Of a stretch of DNA of 64,000 bases, positions 11,822 to 28,143 are shown piece after piece (the first letter of the stretch is position 1; each line of letters opens with the position of its first letter). The DNA lies in contig OU612066.1 of the NCBI GenBank assembly GCA_914767715.1, forward strand, positions 7,695,001 through 7,759,000. Direction: 5' to 3'. This DNA is from Membranipora membranacea. Taxonomy: Eukaryota; Bryozoa; Gymnolaemata; Cheilostomatida; Membraniporidae. The notes beneath the pieces are model-generated. The model was not told where the DNA came from, did not search any database, and was given only the letters and a program-made list of their open reading frames with translations. Both the position numbers and the translations under genes were made by a program.

Positions 11822-14800
11822 CTAGAGAAGTGATATCGGTATCTTGTCAGGGTTTGCTTCTCCGCCATCAACCTTAAGATCACCGGACCTCATCCTTTCC
11901 TTGACCTCATCAAAAAGCTCAGAACGAGCCTCTTCATCTATATAGGGGTTGCTCCCTTTACGACTTCTACCCCCTATAGAAGCCAGGCTATGTCTCCTAT
12001 GAGTATCCATCTCATTGAGTGTTTGTTGAGATGCATAAGTTGTGTTATCATCAGCCTGTTGAGGAGTTTGGTTCATTCCAGGGTAACTTTGGCTGCCTCT
12101 ACTGCCATTGCTATCACTATCACTGTTGCTCAGTGTCTTTGCCTGTTGCTTTCTCGAGGTGTTGGTCACAACTGCAAAACGAGTGACTGAAAATATTATG
12201 TATAAATATTTGAAAGTAAGCCTTCACGATATTATTCATGTCCCTGTACAACATTACATTGATGATATAGTGGAGTTGATAAAGCTACAAAAAGCTCAAA
12301 AGGTATGGAGATTTTCAATGCTGGTCAGTCCTAATATTTAATCCATAATCAATATGAGTAAAGAACTTAATTCATTGAGATCTCCAGAACCTCACTAGTC
12401 ATGCTGATTACTGGTCACAGATTCAACAGTAAACCCCTGTAACCAAACAAAGTAAACTTACTGACATCCCCTTTCTGCTGGATAGTTGTTTTAGCTCTAA
12501 CTTTAGTCCTCTTAACGTAACAGTATGCTGACAGTACCACAGCCACTAGTATAACAATGAAGCAGGTCACTCCGATGATGATATATAATGCTATTGGTTC
12601 AAGTATAAATGCCCTGGCAGTAGCTCTTGTGACACTGGAGCTATCCTCAGAAGAATATTCTGTAATTATCAATTAAGATCTTAGTTTCAATAAGGTCTGT
12701 CTCTGTTCGAAGATTCAGAGATAAAGGTGAGGTTACCATATGGCTCTCAGCTTTGGAGCCTGGAGCCCCAACAAAGCATGGTCTGAAGAATGCAGTGGAT
12801 TTAGAGCCTAGGATCTCCAACACTTGTGCATAAGAGGGCAGGTGCACCAGCCAACTAACCTACCTCCCACTCAAAAGATATGGAGGGCATTGCTGAGGAG
12901 TGAGTTTGCTCATGACACGCTGGCCAGGTATATTGAGCAGAAGTCCATCAATCAAATATTATAATTTTTGAGCTTGAATCGCAGATTATTTCTTGCATCA
13001 CATGATTTGTTTTCCACCAAAACAGTTACCAATGACATATATCTTACCAATAAGAGGCGGTGTTACACCTATAAACGGTTCTGTGCAGTCCTGATTCATC
13101 CAGTACTGTGAGTTTGATGCACAGACGACCATAGAATAGTTTCTCCCTTCACTCAGGCCAGTCACATTGAACACTGGTGTTGATTGGTTATACTTGACAA
13201 CATACTTGTCATCAGATTCTATCATAAGTGCATACATGGCCAGGGACCCGCCATCAAAAGTCGGAGTGCAAATGACCACGAAGGAAGTGGACGTCGTGTT
13301 TACAATGTGGCAACCATTAGGAGCATCAGCTGGACCTGATAGAAGAAAAAACAGATGATAGCGTTGATCATGACTCCGACATCAGGCGCAATATAAAATT
13401 AAAATTATTTTAATGTCGAAGACATATCTTGGAAGAAAAACTGAACACTTGTCATTAATATACTCAACACTTGACAAAGCTAATCCATCTGACTAGTGTT
13501 ACCTGGCAGGTGAAGTTCCATAGTACAAGGCTGCTCTAACGAGCCGACATCATTCTCAGCATGACATTCATATTCACCATAGTCATCCCCAGTTCTGAAA
13601 AAAACAGGTCTCATATCAAATTGTGTACCAACGCACTGCGGATTAACAATTTAATTGTAATGATTTTTATTGAAGAATTAGTAGGAATTGTCTTCCTAAT
13701 AGTTGTGAGAGGACAAGCCCAATCCTACATCCATAGTTGAAATCAGTATAACAGCTTCAGTTATGCAAGAGAACCTGGCTTGACAAGCTTTCATGAGTGT
13801 TAAATTGTTGAAATCTTTGCCAGCTATGGCAATTTGTTTGTTTTCTTTAAATAGGAAAGAAACTAAATGTCTTAATTATATCCCCTGTAAAGTAACGTAA
13901 TATAACATCCATAAACATTATAAATACTAAGAGTATTTACATTTTATGATAACATCTCACCTTGGAGTAATTGTGATTGAGGAGTACACAGAGTTGTCTT
14001 CCTCATATAATTTCCCAGCTGGTGCGGCCTTACCAATGATATTTCCATTCTTATTCCACTTGAATGTGACATTTTTAGGGTTAGCTATGACATTGCAGTT
14101 CATCTCTACTGGGCTGCCTATTTTGGCAGCATATTTCATCTTTCGATTTGTGTTGCAGATGGGCTTATCTAAAAGAGTGTCAAAGACAGTCACTTGATCA
14201 GAATGGGTGTAGACTGGCTAGCTTTATAAGTAGGTTTATATTTACATTTTTAACACATATTTACGTGTACATGCAAAGACCAAACCTTGTGTAAACAGGA
14301 AGTGATGAGTTATGCATTGAAGATCAGTCTTCATCTTATGATTCGTAGTTGTAATTTAATTTAATATCCAATAACACAGGTGATAGTTGACATATGCAAT
14401 GCTATTACTTACGTAAAACGTCAACTCCATACGCCTCTGACGAACCACTGCCTACAATATTACGTCCTCTGCAATACCATGAACCAGTGTCCTGTCTGAG
14501 AAAGGAAATGTATACGTTAATTATATATATATAAGTTTAGCATCAGGGCAATAATGCGTTACCTTAATTATCCTAAAATTACAACCAACGCTTTATAGCA
14601 GGTACCATACCTTCTTGTTTTGATCTTGATTTGCTTTCAGGTATAGAAGTATTTTCCTGTGTTTGTGAGTATATTACCACATTGAGACTTAGCTAAGAAG
14701 TTTATTCCATCATACATTACCAATAAACGTGCTCACTAACCTAGTAACTTTGTATATAGTGAGGTTAACTATGGGAGTGATACCACTAATTTGGTATCTA

Positions 14801-17800
14801 CTGGAGATGGGTATTACTTCTTCATCATGTATCCACTCGATGTAGTTAGCTCGAGGTTTAGCGTCTAGGACTTCACATGTGATTGTGTAATTATCTCCCT
14901 CTTTTAGTATGTTATTGTTGTAATCAAGCGGTCTGACAATAGTCACTCTTGGTCGATCTGAAGTTAATAGAAAATAGAGAGTCACTTGCAGATATAAACT
15001 TGCTTGCAGTACGTGTTGACAAAGTAACTAAATCCTCATGACGAGATGGTCAGTAAATATGGAAATTGCTTCACACCCAGACCATAATTTGATGCATTAT
15101 TACAAAGAAAGTAATGGCTGGATGTCAGACAAACATACATACATACATTCAGTCCTGTTTCATATCTTTACCAGACCAACATCAAGGTGAAGTGACCATA
15201 TGAAAATGGTAAAATCCCAAAAATGAAAGACCTAGTATTTGGCTCTCTACTCACAGTTCACATCTAATGAAGAAGTGACGTCCACTGGTTCCAATTGTTT
15301 TTTCGATGTCACCAGATTAGTTGCAGAGCATGTGATGTTGGCTAGGTTCATGTTCTGTGTAATATTGATCCTCACTTCACTGGATGTGCTGAAAAAGAAA
15401 GCAGATGCTTCTGAAAGTGAATCTTTGCAGATAAAATCAGGACCATACTTTAGAGTAAGACAAAGATGATTTACTTTTGATTGAAAAAAATCATTGTCAA
15501 CTGCTGTATGGTAGGAGGGAGTCACCTCCACATATCACAGATGCTCATACAAGCAGAAGCTTACCTGAAATAACCCTTTTTATAGCTGACTCTCGCTCTG
15601 TGGTTAACTAGACTGATGCGTTCTGTAGCCATCTCCATCCACCATTCGAAGCTAGCAGCTGGATTGGCCTTGTCTACTGTACATGTGACGGTGTGTTCTC
15701 TATCCTCAAACGCGGACGTGTTAGTCCCTGACATAGTTATATTCTGTGGTGGGACTGAAATATACAGATATGGTAGGTATATACCAAATATAAACAAGAG
15801 CAAAATAATGCATAGATTGCATAAAAGTTAGTAATACCCTAGAGCCAGAGGAGTAAATATTAGCTAGAGTTTGGTTTGCAGGTGTCAGGTGACCTCGCTT
15901 ACTAAGTTCTGTGCGAGTAATGGGTTTGATTAAATGCTAGATAGCCATAGATTTCACTACTGTATGCCAGTGTGCAAAAGTTAATTTTCTTCCCCTGCAA
16001 AAACTTTACCACTCTTGGGTAGGTAGGCCGGTTGTTACATAATGCAGCATTTAACACCCAAGGAGTATTAGAGGTCCTTTATAAGCTACCCCATTCCACT
16101 AAACAGATCGCTTATATTCACAAAACCTTATGTAAACAATACATCCATCTAACTCGCATTTTCTCACAAATCATTTCATTTGATTTACCCTGTATACAAC
16201 GGTGTCAATATATTAGATGTGTCTGCCCCCTAAGAGTGACAGGAAACTTCAAATTACTGTCACGTTATATAAAAGTCAGCCTGACTTACAAAGATATCCT
16301 GATAATACAGCGGTTGTCGATACATTGTAATGTTCCTCAAGTCCTTCTTGGTAACTGGTACACTCAAATCTACCTCCAATCATATCAGGAGCAAGGATAA
16401 CTTCTAACTGTGATGAGGAGAATGCCTCATTATCACCAGTCTGCAGGATATGTAATGATGTCACGTTCGCTGAGCTGATATTAATTCTTTGGCCAGTAGC
16501 ATCTACAACAGACAAGAAAACCAAATTATAAACACATTTTGGACATGAAAGCTGTTAATGTCTGCAATTTTAGACTGAATATAAATGAAGCAAGAGCTAT
16601 GGTTTTAACAGGATATGCCTATCAGCTCATGCACACAAGTCTACTGCCAAAGACAAGAGGCGTTTAAAATATTACACCACCTGTTCAAGGCCATACTTAC
16701 CAACAGATGACCATTCGAACACTGGCAGTGGATTGCCTCCTTGAACACCACATTCCACTGTGTACAACTCTCCATCATAGGCCGTAGCATTCTGAGTGAT
16801 CACTGGATCACCTGGCAATACTGTAAGTAAATACAGACACAAACTTATATAAAAATCACGATACTGTTAAGTTTCACTGGACTCAGAACATGGATGAAAA
16901 GCACATGTATCTACATTCTACAACCAGCTGAAAATTCTGTTTTAGTTTTCCACAAAAATTAAGTTTGTTGCGCTTCAAATTTTAAACTAGTGAGAGATTT
17001 GGCTGGGGACAATGCTTACCGTAGACTTGTAGATCCCATTTCTCAGTTGCCCCTCCTTGCTCGAATTCAGCACAGGAATATTCTCCCTCATCAGATGATC
17101 TAAGATCAGATATAGTAAGTTGTGTGATGTTGTCTGCACTGACTTGGTCTATACTAAATCTACCATCTGAAAAGTTACCTTTAGTCTGAGAACCTGCAAA
17201 TAGAAGACTGTGTTATAATACCACACATTGATATCAATTCATGATTTATGTTTTTTATTCCAATGTAAGCACGAATTGGATCTGTCCGAAAGGCAGTAGT
17301 TCTCGTTTTCTCACATAATTTCACATCCACCAGTTTTTATTTCAGGCCCGTAGATCTAGTGAAAGTTGTGAGTTACTCACTGCCTCCCCTAGAATGCTAA
17401 ATAAAGTGGCCTAAAAACAATAACATTGAAAATAAAATTCAGATTCAGATCATTTGAGACTTCCATTAGCTATTGTCATCTTGAAATGCTTTAGATACAG
17501 GAGCTTTTCCCCAGAATCCACAAGAGCAGCTTACAGAAACCCACCTTACACTGATAAGTATTATATGGATGAGGGGTACATATCTGACCCTGAACAAGCG
17601 TATGGTGGTTTATCTATGGCTGCTGGACAGCATTTCTCATGTTTGGTTGGTCTACAAGTTCAGAATCTAATAGAGCTGACCCTTGTAAACTTCTGTCATG
17701 CAGCTTGCCTGAGTTTTCGAAGGTTGTTACTGGGATGCCAATCAGTGTATAACATTAAAGCTGCATTTCTTTGCGCTCTGAAAGATTGTTGCCTCATCTA

Positions 17801-18807
17801 CATTTTTTTTCGAAACTACGACCCTATATGTCTATATTAAATCTACCTGTTATCATAATCATCGCCAGATTCACCCTCATTTAAACAATTAGATTAACAT
17901 ATGATCTGGTCGTGCATTGATAGAAATAGGAGCCAACACTTTTAAAGAATGCAGGACAATAAAAACTCCCCTATAAGCAGTCCTAATCAGTGCAAGAAGA
18001 AAAATCAAGTATCTACTTACCGACTGCTATGACAGAATGTTGATTGTTCAGATCTGTATATTCCCATGTTAGTAGACTTGTAGTGGAAATGTTACATGTC
18101 AGAGTTGTGTTAAATCCTTTATATACAGATACATCCTCACTGTATACGAACTGAGCGCATATCGTCAACAACACAGCCAGGTTCAGAAAATGCTGCAAAT
18201 TAAATAAAACAAGTCAGTTCATAATATTGTTGGTCTTGTCATAAGGAACCGAATAAAAATTTTGTATAACACAACGCAAACAGAAAAAAAATTTATCCTG
18301 CAACATTTTACTATGAGGAAAATATTTTTTTCCTGATTTAATACAGATGGATACAAAAAACTCTCACCATTTTATGTCAGGATTTTGCAGCGAAGTATTT
18401 GGGGGAAAAGTGACCCCAGCGCATTCGAAGACTGAGCTCAAAATAGGTATTCTTAATTCCCAACACAGATCCATTAAAATATTTAAAATCTGATCCAGCT
18501 AATAATTGAAAGTTTTACACTAAATTAGCTTGTTATACAGTCCGAAAGTCAAACATCCGAATTGGAGGATGTCTGTAGCAGTTCATTGTTAGACACGAGT
18601 AAACCGGATTATAACATCGTATAGCCCTTCTCAAGTGCGCAAAACCTGATTCAGAATAACTCTGAAGTGAATCATAGAGTCAACAACACCTGTAGTGGGT
18701 CCTCTATTGGTTACGGCGTTACTCCTTAGTTATTAGGCCAATTTGACCAATCTAACAGAAGATGTCAAGTTGCTAAAGAAGACCACACCTCGTCAAATTA
18801 CCTGCAT
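11822..18807 (-). CDS. Ig/FN3 single-pass cell-adhesion receptor
   Basis: Fourteen coding exons join in frame to 814 residues: 18807-18802, 18192-18021, 17193-17020, 16820-16701, 16502-16290, 15754-15565, 15388-15255, 14957-14741, 14495-14413, 14168-13961, 13594-13503, 13335-13048, 12659-12462, 12171-11822. The signal peptide (HFLNLAVLLTICAQFVYS) is followed by five Ig domains, most split over two exons. The first is V-like and ends DEGEYSC; others show GRFEC, ITCSA, GSWYC and YGEYEC. One fibronectin-III domain, a TM helix (LYIIIGVTCFIVILVAVVLS) and a polar tail follow. The tail carries RRHSLAS and RKGSNPY, possible basophilic kinase sites. The C-terminus -SLL fits a class I PDZ ligand. There are many N-glycosylation sequons. 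Family knowledge places this with nephrin/Kirrel/nectin-like adhesion receptors; no direct orthologue is claimed. The two-codon first exon is inferred only from splice phase. Confidence 0.82.
12715..12865 (-). mobile_element. Possible tRNA-derived SINE in an Ig-receptor intron
   Basis: On the minus strand the segment opens with a tRNA A-box-like stretch (TTAGTTGGCTGGTGCACC). About 30 bases later comes a weak B-box-like stretch (GGAGATCCTAGGCTC). It lies between the TM exon and the FN3 exon. The boundaries and the call are weak, since only the promoter-like spacing supports it. Confidence 0.3.
17454..17840 (+). other. Unexplained 128-codon open frame inside an Ig-receptor intron
   Basis: This open frame runs opposite to the host gene, inside the intron between its second and third coding exons. 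Its middle part looks protein-like (for example YTDKYYMDEGYISDPEQAYG), while the 3' half is Cys/Leu rich and less convincing. There is no clear ATG context and no family match that I recognise. It may be a decayed exon of a mobile element or chance. Confidence 0.25.
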
Positions 18808-19843
18808 ATAGATGAACCTGCAAGAGAAGAGAAGCCTTACTACTATGAGATCATGGTGGGCTAATCAGTCAGATGGCAAACTGATGACCATCATCAGTAA
18901 ATTAGTTATTATTACTGTCAATGTCAGGCTGTCAGCCCCTAATCTGTATCTGGTAAAGCTAGGGCAAGAATCCGCTAGAGGGTAACTTGCTCCTTATGGT
19001 GACTCATCCATACCAAGGGGCAGATCATCAAAAGAAGCTATCTCAAAACATGACTGTATGACTTTGTATGGCTTTGGTGTAAATACCCTGGTTGAGAATA
19101 GAACTATATTTCCTTCATTAGAAAATTATGTCAGAATATAAAGTACCATGGACAAACACCAACAAAATTGGTTGTTTTAAGATTATTCATCAAACAAAAA
19201 ATATAATCAGCTCGTTTCAGATGGGACAGCTAGCAGCCTTTACAACAAAATAATCACAAGTAAATAAACATGGATGTTTGGTAATTGTGAAGAATAAGCT
19301 GATTGCGCATAATGGACCAGTTACTTTGTGAGCAAAATTATTTAACAGGACATCGTAGGTAGATTTACAAATATAATCTAAATATTAAACTCAGGGCCTC
19401 ACACAGGAAGTTAGGTAACCTTGACTGCAAGTGATGGTTATTGTGGTGATTGGACATAGATGATAAGTGGAGATTGTCTGCTCTTTTCAAGTCACTATAT
19501 TGAGCGGACAACTAACAAATGAAGCCGATCAGGCCTAAACTGAGACTAGAAGGTGCTCCTGTACTCCCTGGCAAATGGGATTGCCAGTCATTATCTGTCA
19601 CTGTGGGGTTTTAAAAATGAGTTTGTAGTTTGTAGCAAATGAAACCTCACAGTTCTCCCAGCACATTGCATGCAAGAGTTCAATCTCCTTTACACTGTTT
19701 TCTCTTGCACGCGAGATATTTCTGCCCCGTTGAGTGGTTATGATGACAAAGTTGTATATATTATTGTCATGTATATGATGCCGATGAGGTGTATATATGT
19801 AGATAGACAGTAGGATAGATTGTATTCATACTGGTTTACAAGA
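18808..19843. other. Intergenic region between Rab10 3' end and Ig-receptor 5' end
   Basis: Both neighbours are on the minus strand, so this kilobase should hold the Rab10 3' untranslated region and the Ig-receptor promoter. I see no open frame, RNA gene or clear poly(A) signal in it. Confidence 0.5.
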
Positions 19844-24431
<4,588 letters not shown>

Positions 24432-26830
24432 TTGGAATCCTAGTTTTGTAACTTGTGTGAATGTCAAGTCCTTTCTTGTTGAACGTATTTGTGAGAGGAA
24501 CCTGCAAAAGAAGGTTTTCAACTGAAACAGCAACTCAAATGGCTTAAAAACAGAATTTCTGCAGTGTATCCACTTTTTTATGTAAAGTGAAAAAATATAA
24601 ACATTTTTTTGATGTTTTCTGAACCAATTTTTATGCTACAAAAGGGTAAATACTTTAGCCACATTAATGTCAGGGCTATTACTTTAAACAATCTGATTGT
24701 AGACGAGGAACTCTACAAAATTACTAGTCATTCGTTTTTAACCGCCGGCCTACAGACCATGAAATACCACAAAATTGGTCAGCTAAACTTCCCGTCTATG
24801 TCTGCATATTATTATCGTCTAGCTAAGGTCAATATGTACACAATAATAAATCACCACCCACCAGATCTAACTGAAGATGATTCAGCTAACTAATCATTTA
24901 TAGCGTAAATAGAGGCAAACTGGATACAAGATACCAGACAGAGTGAAGGATTACTTTCCTTAGTCTCCCTCCACTGATGCAACGATACAAAAATATTATT
25001 GGCATATCACCGTGGTTCAGTCTTTGGGTTATTCTGTTGCGACTTGTGAGAATAGATTTTATTATGCATGGGATACCGTTATTGTTGTGAATGGATGTTA
25101 TAATATACTCAGGAAGCTGAACATGTTTATAGAAATCTTGTGATTGCCCCTTTACATATTTCACTTAGAGAAGGTACCATCGATGTAATCCTAAGAAGTA
25201 AGGCCTCCCAAGCTAAATCAAAAAGGTGAATGATCAAATATCACAGATTAACAACACAAGTATAATCGGCTTCCAAAGTTCAAGCCGCAGCCAAGTCACT
25301 GATTATCGTGTGTAATTACTTTATTTTGTCAAATACTCAAGACCATGATCAGCCTCGAGCCTCAAAACTTAACAGCTATCACTTATTTAAAACTGTCTGT
25401 CTGTCTGTCTATCAACCTGTCTATAATGTGGTTTTATGTGTAGCTAGTAGAGCTACTTTTGTATAGCGCAGGACTCGGGGCTAGGAAGTTGCCAGTGTTT
25501 TCCTCACTAGATACTAGTGGATGCACAAACCTTCTGATTTGACAAGTTCATGATCTTTAAAACCAACAGACTAAAGAGTTGTTCCAAAACCCTTGTACAG
25601 GTTGTCATTATATAACAATAACATCAGCAGTATTTGCAGCCTGACCCATACAGAAATGCATTTTTCTAATCAAAATAATTGATCAATCTTTGAGGTAAGC
25701 TTCAGAATTAAAGTCAATCCAGAGCCATGATATGTTTGACAAACCACACAGTGTTTATCCAAGAAATGATAATATATAAAACAGAAATATTAAGGCAACA
25801 AACAAACAGTTCAGAATGGACTGAGACAGTACACACTACACTACACTACAGATCAGAAAGATAATAAATAAATTGATGATTAATTACCCACAAATTTTAG
25901 TCTGGGAGAAACATAGTTGGAGTGTTAATAGGGGCATTCTCACCTTGAGATTCCTTTACACTAAGCAGATAGTTCTCTCTGTAAGGGTACTTGAAATTAG
26001 TTATGAAAGGAGAGACTGCCTATTTGCTAACCTTGTTGACAACCTGTTGGTACAAAAATTCCAAAAAATATTGTTTAACCGGAAACAACCATGACCTCTT
26101 TGTAACACGTGATACCAAAACTTGACCAATAAAAATATCTTATTCTGTTGCCGTAAATCTCTTTGTAGTTGCTGTACCTAGTTTCGATTATGACCCAGAA
26201 AATTTTGGCCAATCATACCTCACGCGCGGCAGGTTTGATTGTGGCAAGAACAAACTGAATACATCAAGGTGTAATAAAAATAATATTGTGTCCTATCAGG
26301 TTACAGTCCAAGTTTAGGCCTATCTACCTAGCCAATTTCTAAAGAGCAGCAGAGGATATATTAAGCTGAGTGTGCTTTCTAATCAAAGTTTGTACATCTC
26401 CTCTCTCACAGTGAGTGTGACCACTTCCAGCAGTGTGACTGTGAGCAAGTCACTTAGTCAGTGCTGCCACTCCCACTGACTGAATGTTAAATGTAGAAGA
26501 CTAATAAGCATATTTTTTATATATATTTATACTCTAGCTCAGTATAAACATGGAGTAACTGTTACTCCTTGGTATAAGCATTGGCTTTTGTTGTGTTAGT
26601 TGTCTAACATGTCTGACATTGTGACTGAGCTAGTTAGGCTAACAACCAATTATTTATTATTAATTAGCTGTGTTAGATCTGGCTAGGGCTAGGCAGGCTT
26701 CCATTCTCCCTGGGCTAGGCTAGGCATACATTATATTATTATTCAAATTATTATTCAAATTATTGGATAGAAATGTGAGTGCTGGTGTGTGAAACACATT
26801 GGCAAGAAAAGTTTTCTCCCTCGACCGCTC

Positions 26831-26915
26831 TAGCCAATGTGTTGGCTCCGATTGATTGGATGTCAACACATTCAATGTGTTGACATCCAATCAATCAGAG
26901 CCAACACATTGGCTA
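26831..26915. repeat. 85-base near-perfect palindrome
   Basis: The two 42-base arms are reverse complements with one mismatch, around a single central base at 26873. Each arm starts TAGCCAATGTGTTGGCTC. It contains CCAAT-type motifs in both orientations and lies about 1.2 kb upstream of the kinesin start. It could be a foldback element or a MITE reduced to its ends. Confidence 0.9.
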
Positions 26916-27558
26916 CAACCACTCCATCTATCTATCTATTGTTTGATTATTAATTTTATTATAGCAATATATTATTAAGAATTACTAACACCAAGAGTAA
27001 AATAGCAGTAGGATTGGATGACATGCATCTTGCTTGGACTGTCATCAAGTCAGTCATCCTAAATTTGGTGCTCGTTTAATGTATTTTTGTTTTCCTTAAT
27101 ATGGATATATGCATGCGCCACCGGTTGTACTTACACTGACGATAACTTGATATATGAAGTCACTGCTACTTGGCATGACCGTCAAGCCTCTCTCTGGTTT
27201 AAAGATACTGTTGTTGCAACTTACCCTAGGCAAGCTAGACGCACCAGATCCACATGCTCACATCAGTGTAAGGAATATTTGTGTCTGATATATGTTGACG
27301 CACATTACTAGTTTGTCTTCATTAATTGACAATTTATCTACAATCTTCTTATAGTTTATATCTGAACCTGATACAAGACTGTTATTGTTGGAAATAATGA
27401 GGGAGACCATTGATATGAAGTAAATTGTAGCAACTCAAGTCGTTTCAAGGTAGGCTCCATTTCTACATCGTTGATACTGTCAGTGAGGCCATCTAAGGGT
27501 AGGTTGCTGTAGTCTCAATCCTATGCGTAGCATATGGATAGATATTGCTGTTCCTCTT

Positions 27559-27799
27559 GGGGTCTTTCAATTTGAAACAGCCAAAATCGTAATCTGATCG
27601 CTCACCCAGTGAGTGAGCGATTCCTGCTAGGGCTCTCGCTTTCAGATCGCTCACTCCATGATGGAACTATATACATTCTGAGTGAGCGATTTGGGAGCAA
27701 TTTTGTCTAATTGAAAGACCAAGTGAGTGATAATTTTGAGCGATGTGATAGTGATAACTTGCTTTAGTAATGCATCGCTCTTTCTAATTGAAAGACCCC
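27559..27799. mobile_element. MITE candidate with 19-base terminal inverted repeats
   Basis: The left end GGGGTCTTTCAATTTGAAA is matched by the right end TTTCTAATTGAAAGACCCC, with one mismatch in 19. The 241-base interior has no coding capacity. It repeats a GATCGCTCACT-like motif several times in both orientations. A target-site duplication is not obvious. Size, ends and lack of coding fit a non-autonomous DNA transposon. Confidence 0.65.
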
Positions 27800-28143
27800 T
27801 CAGACCACAAAAGCCTAAACTAAAATATTGCACAACATATTTATATCATGTACTGAATGTGGGAATACCAGTTATAGTTCGGTGGCAGCACTCTCCTATT
27901 TATCACTTTCATTTAGGAAATCTGGCTTCGAGTGTTCGTATAGGCCTAGATCTAAATTGTTTATGGTGACTTTGTGCTGACCCTCCAACTTTGCACTTTC
28001 ATCAGCATTGAGTAGAGGATATATAAACAAAAATGATATTTTTTAGATTTTGACTGAGTTTTTATTAGATCAACTACCAGTAACATTAGTTTCTGTGATC
28101 AAATGGGGTAATTCAACTCAACCCCATCCTTCTTTTGTTTCAG

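Larger units (their letters stand above)
24432..28143. other. Divergent intergenic region, Rab10 to kinesin-8
   Basis: These 3.7 kb should hold both promoters and non-coding first exons. Acceptors lie just before the two start codons: the one ending at 24502 for Rab10, and CAG at 28141-28143 for the kinesin. The region also holds a (CTGT)n run near 25396, the 85-base palindrome at 26831 and the MITE candidate at 27559. A 94-codon open frame at 24609-24893 is not supported by any recognisable domain. Confidence 0.6.

Noticed and set aside
24609-24893. 94-codon plus-strand open frame upstream of Rab10
   Set aside because: No recognisable domain, no splice context linking it to a gene, and AT-rich codon use like the background.
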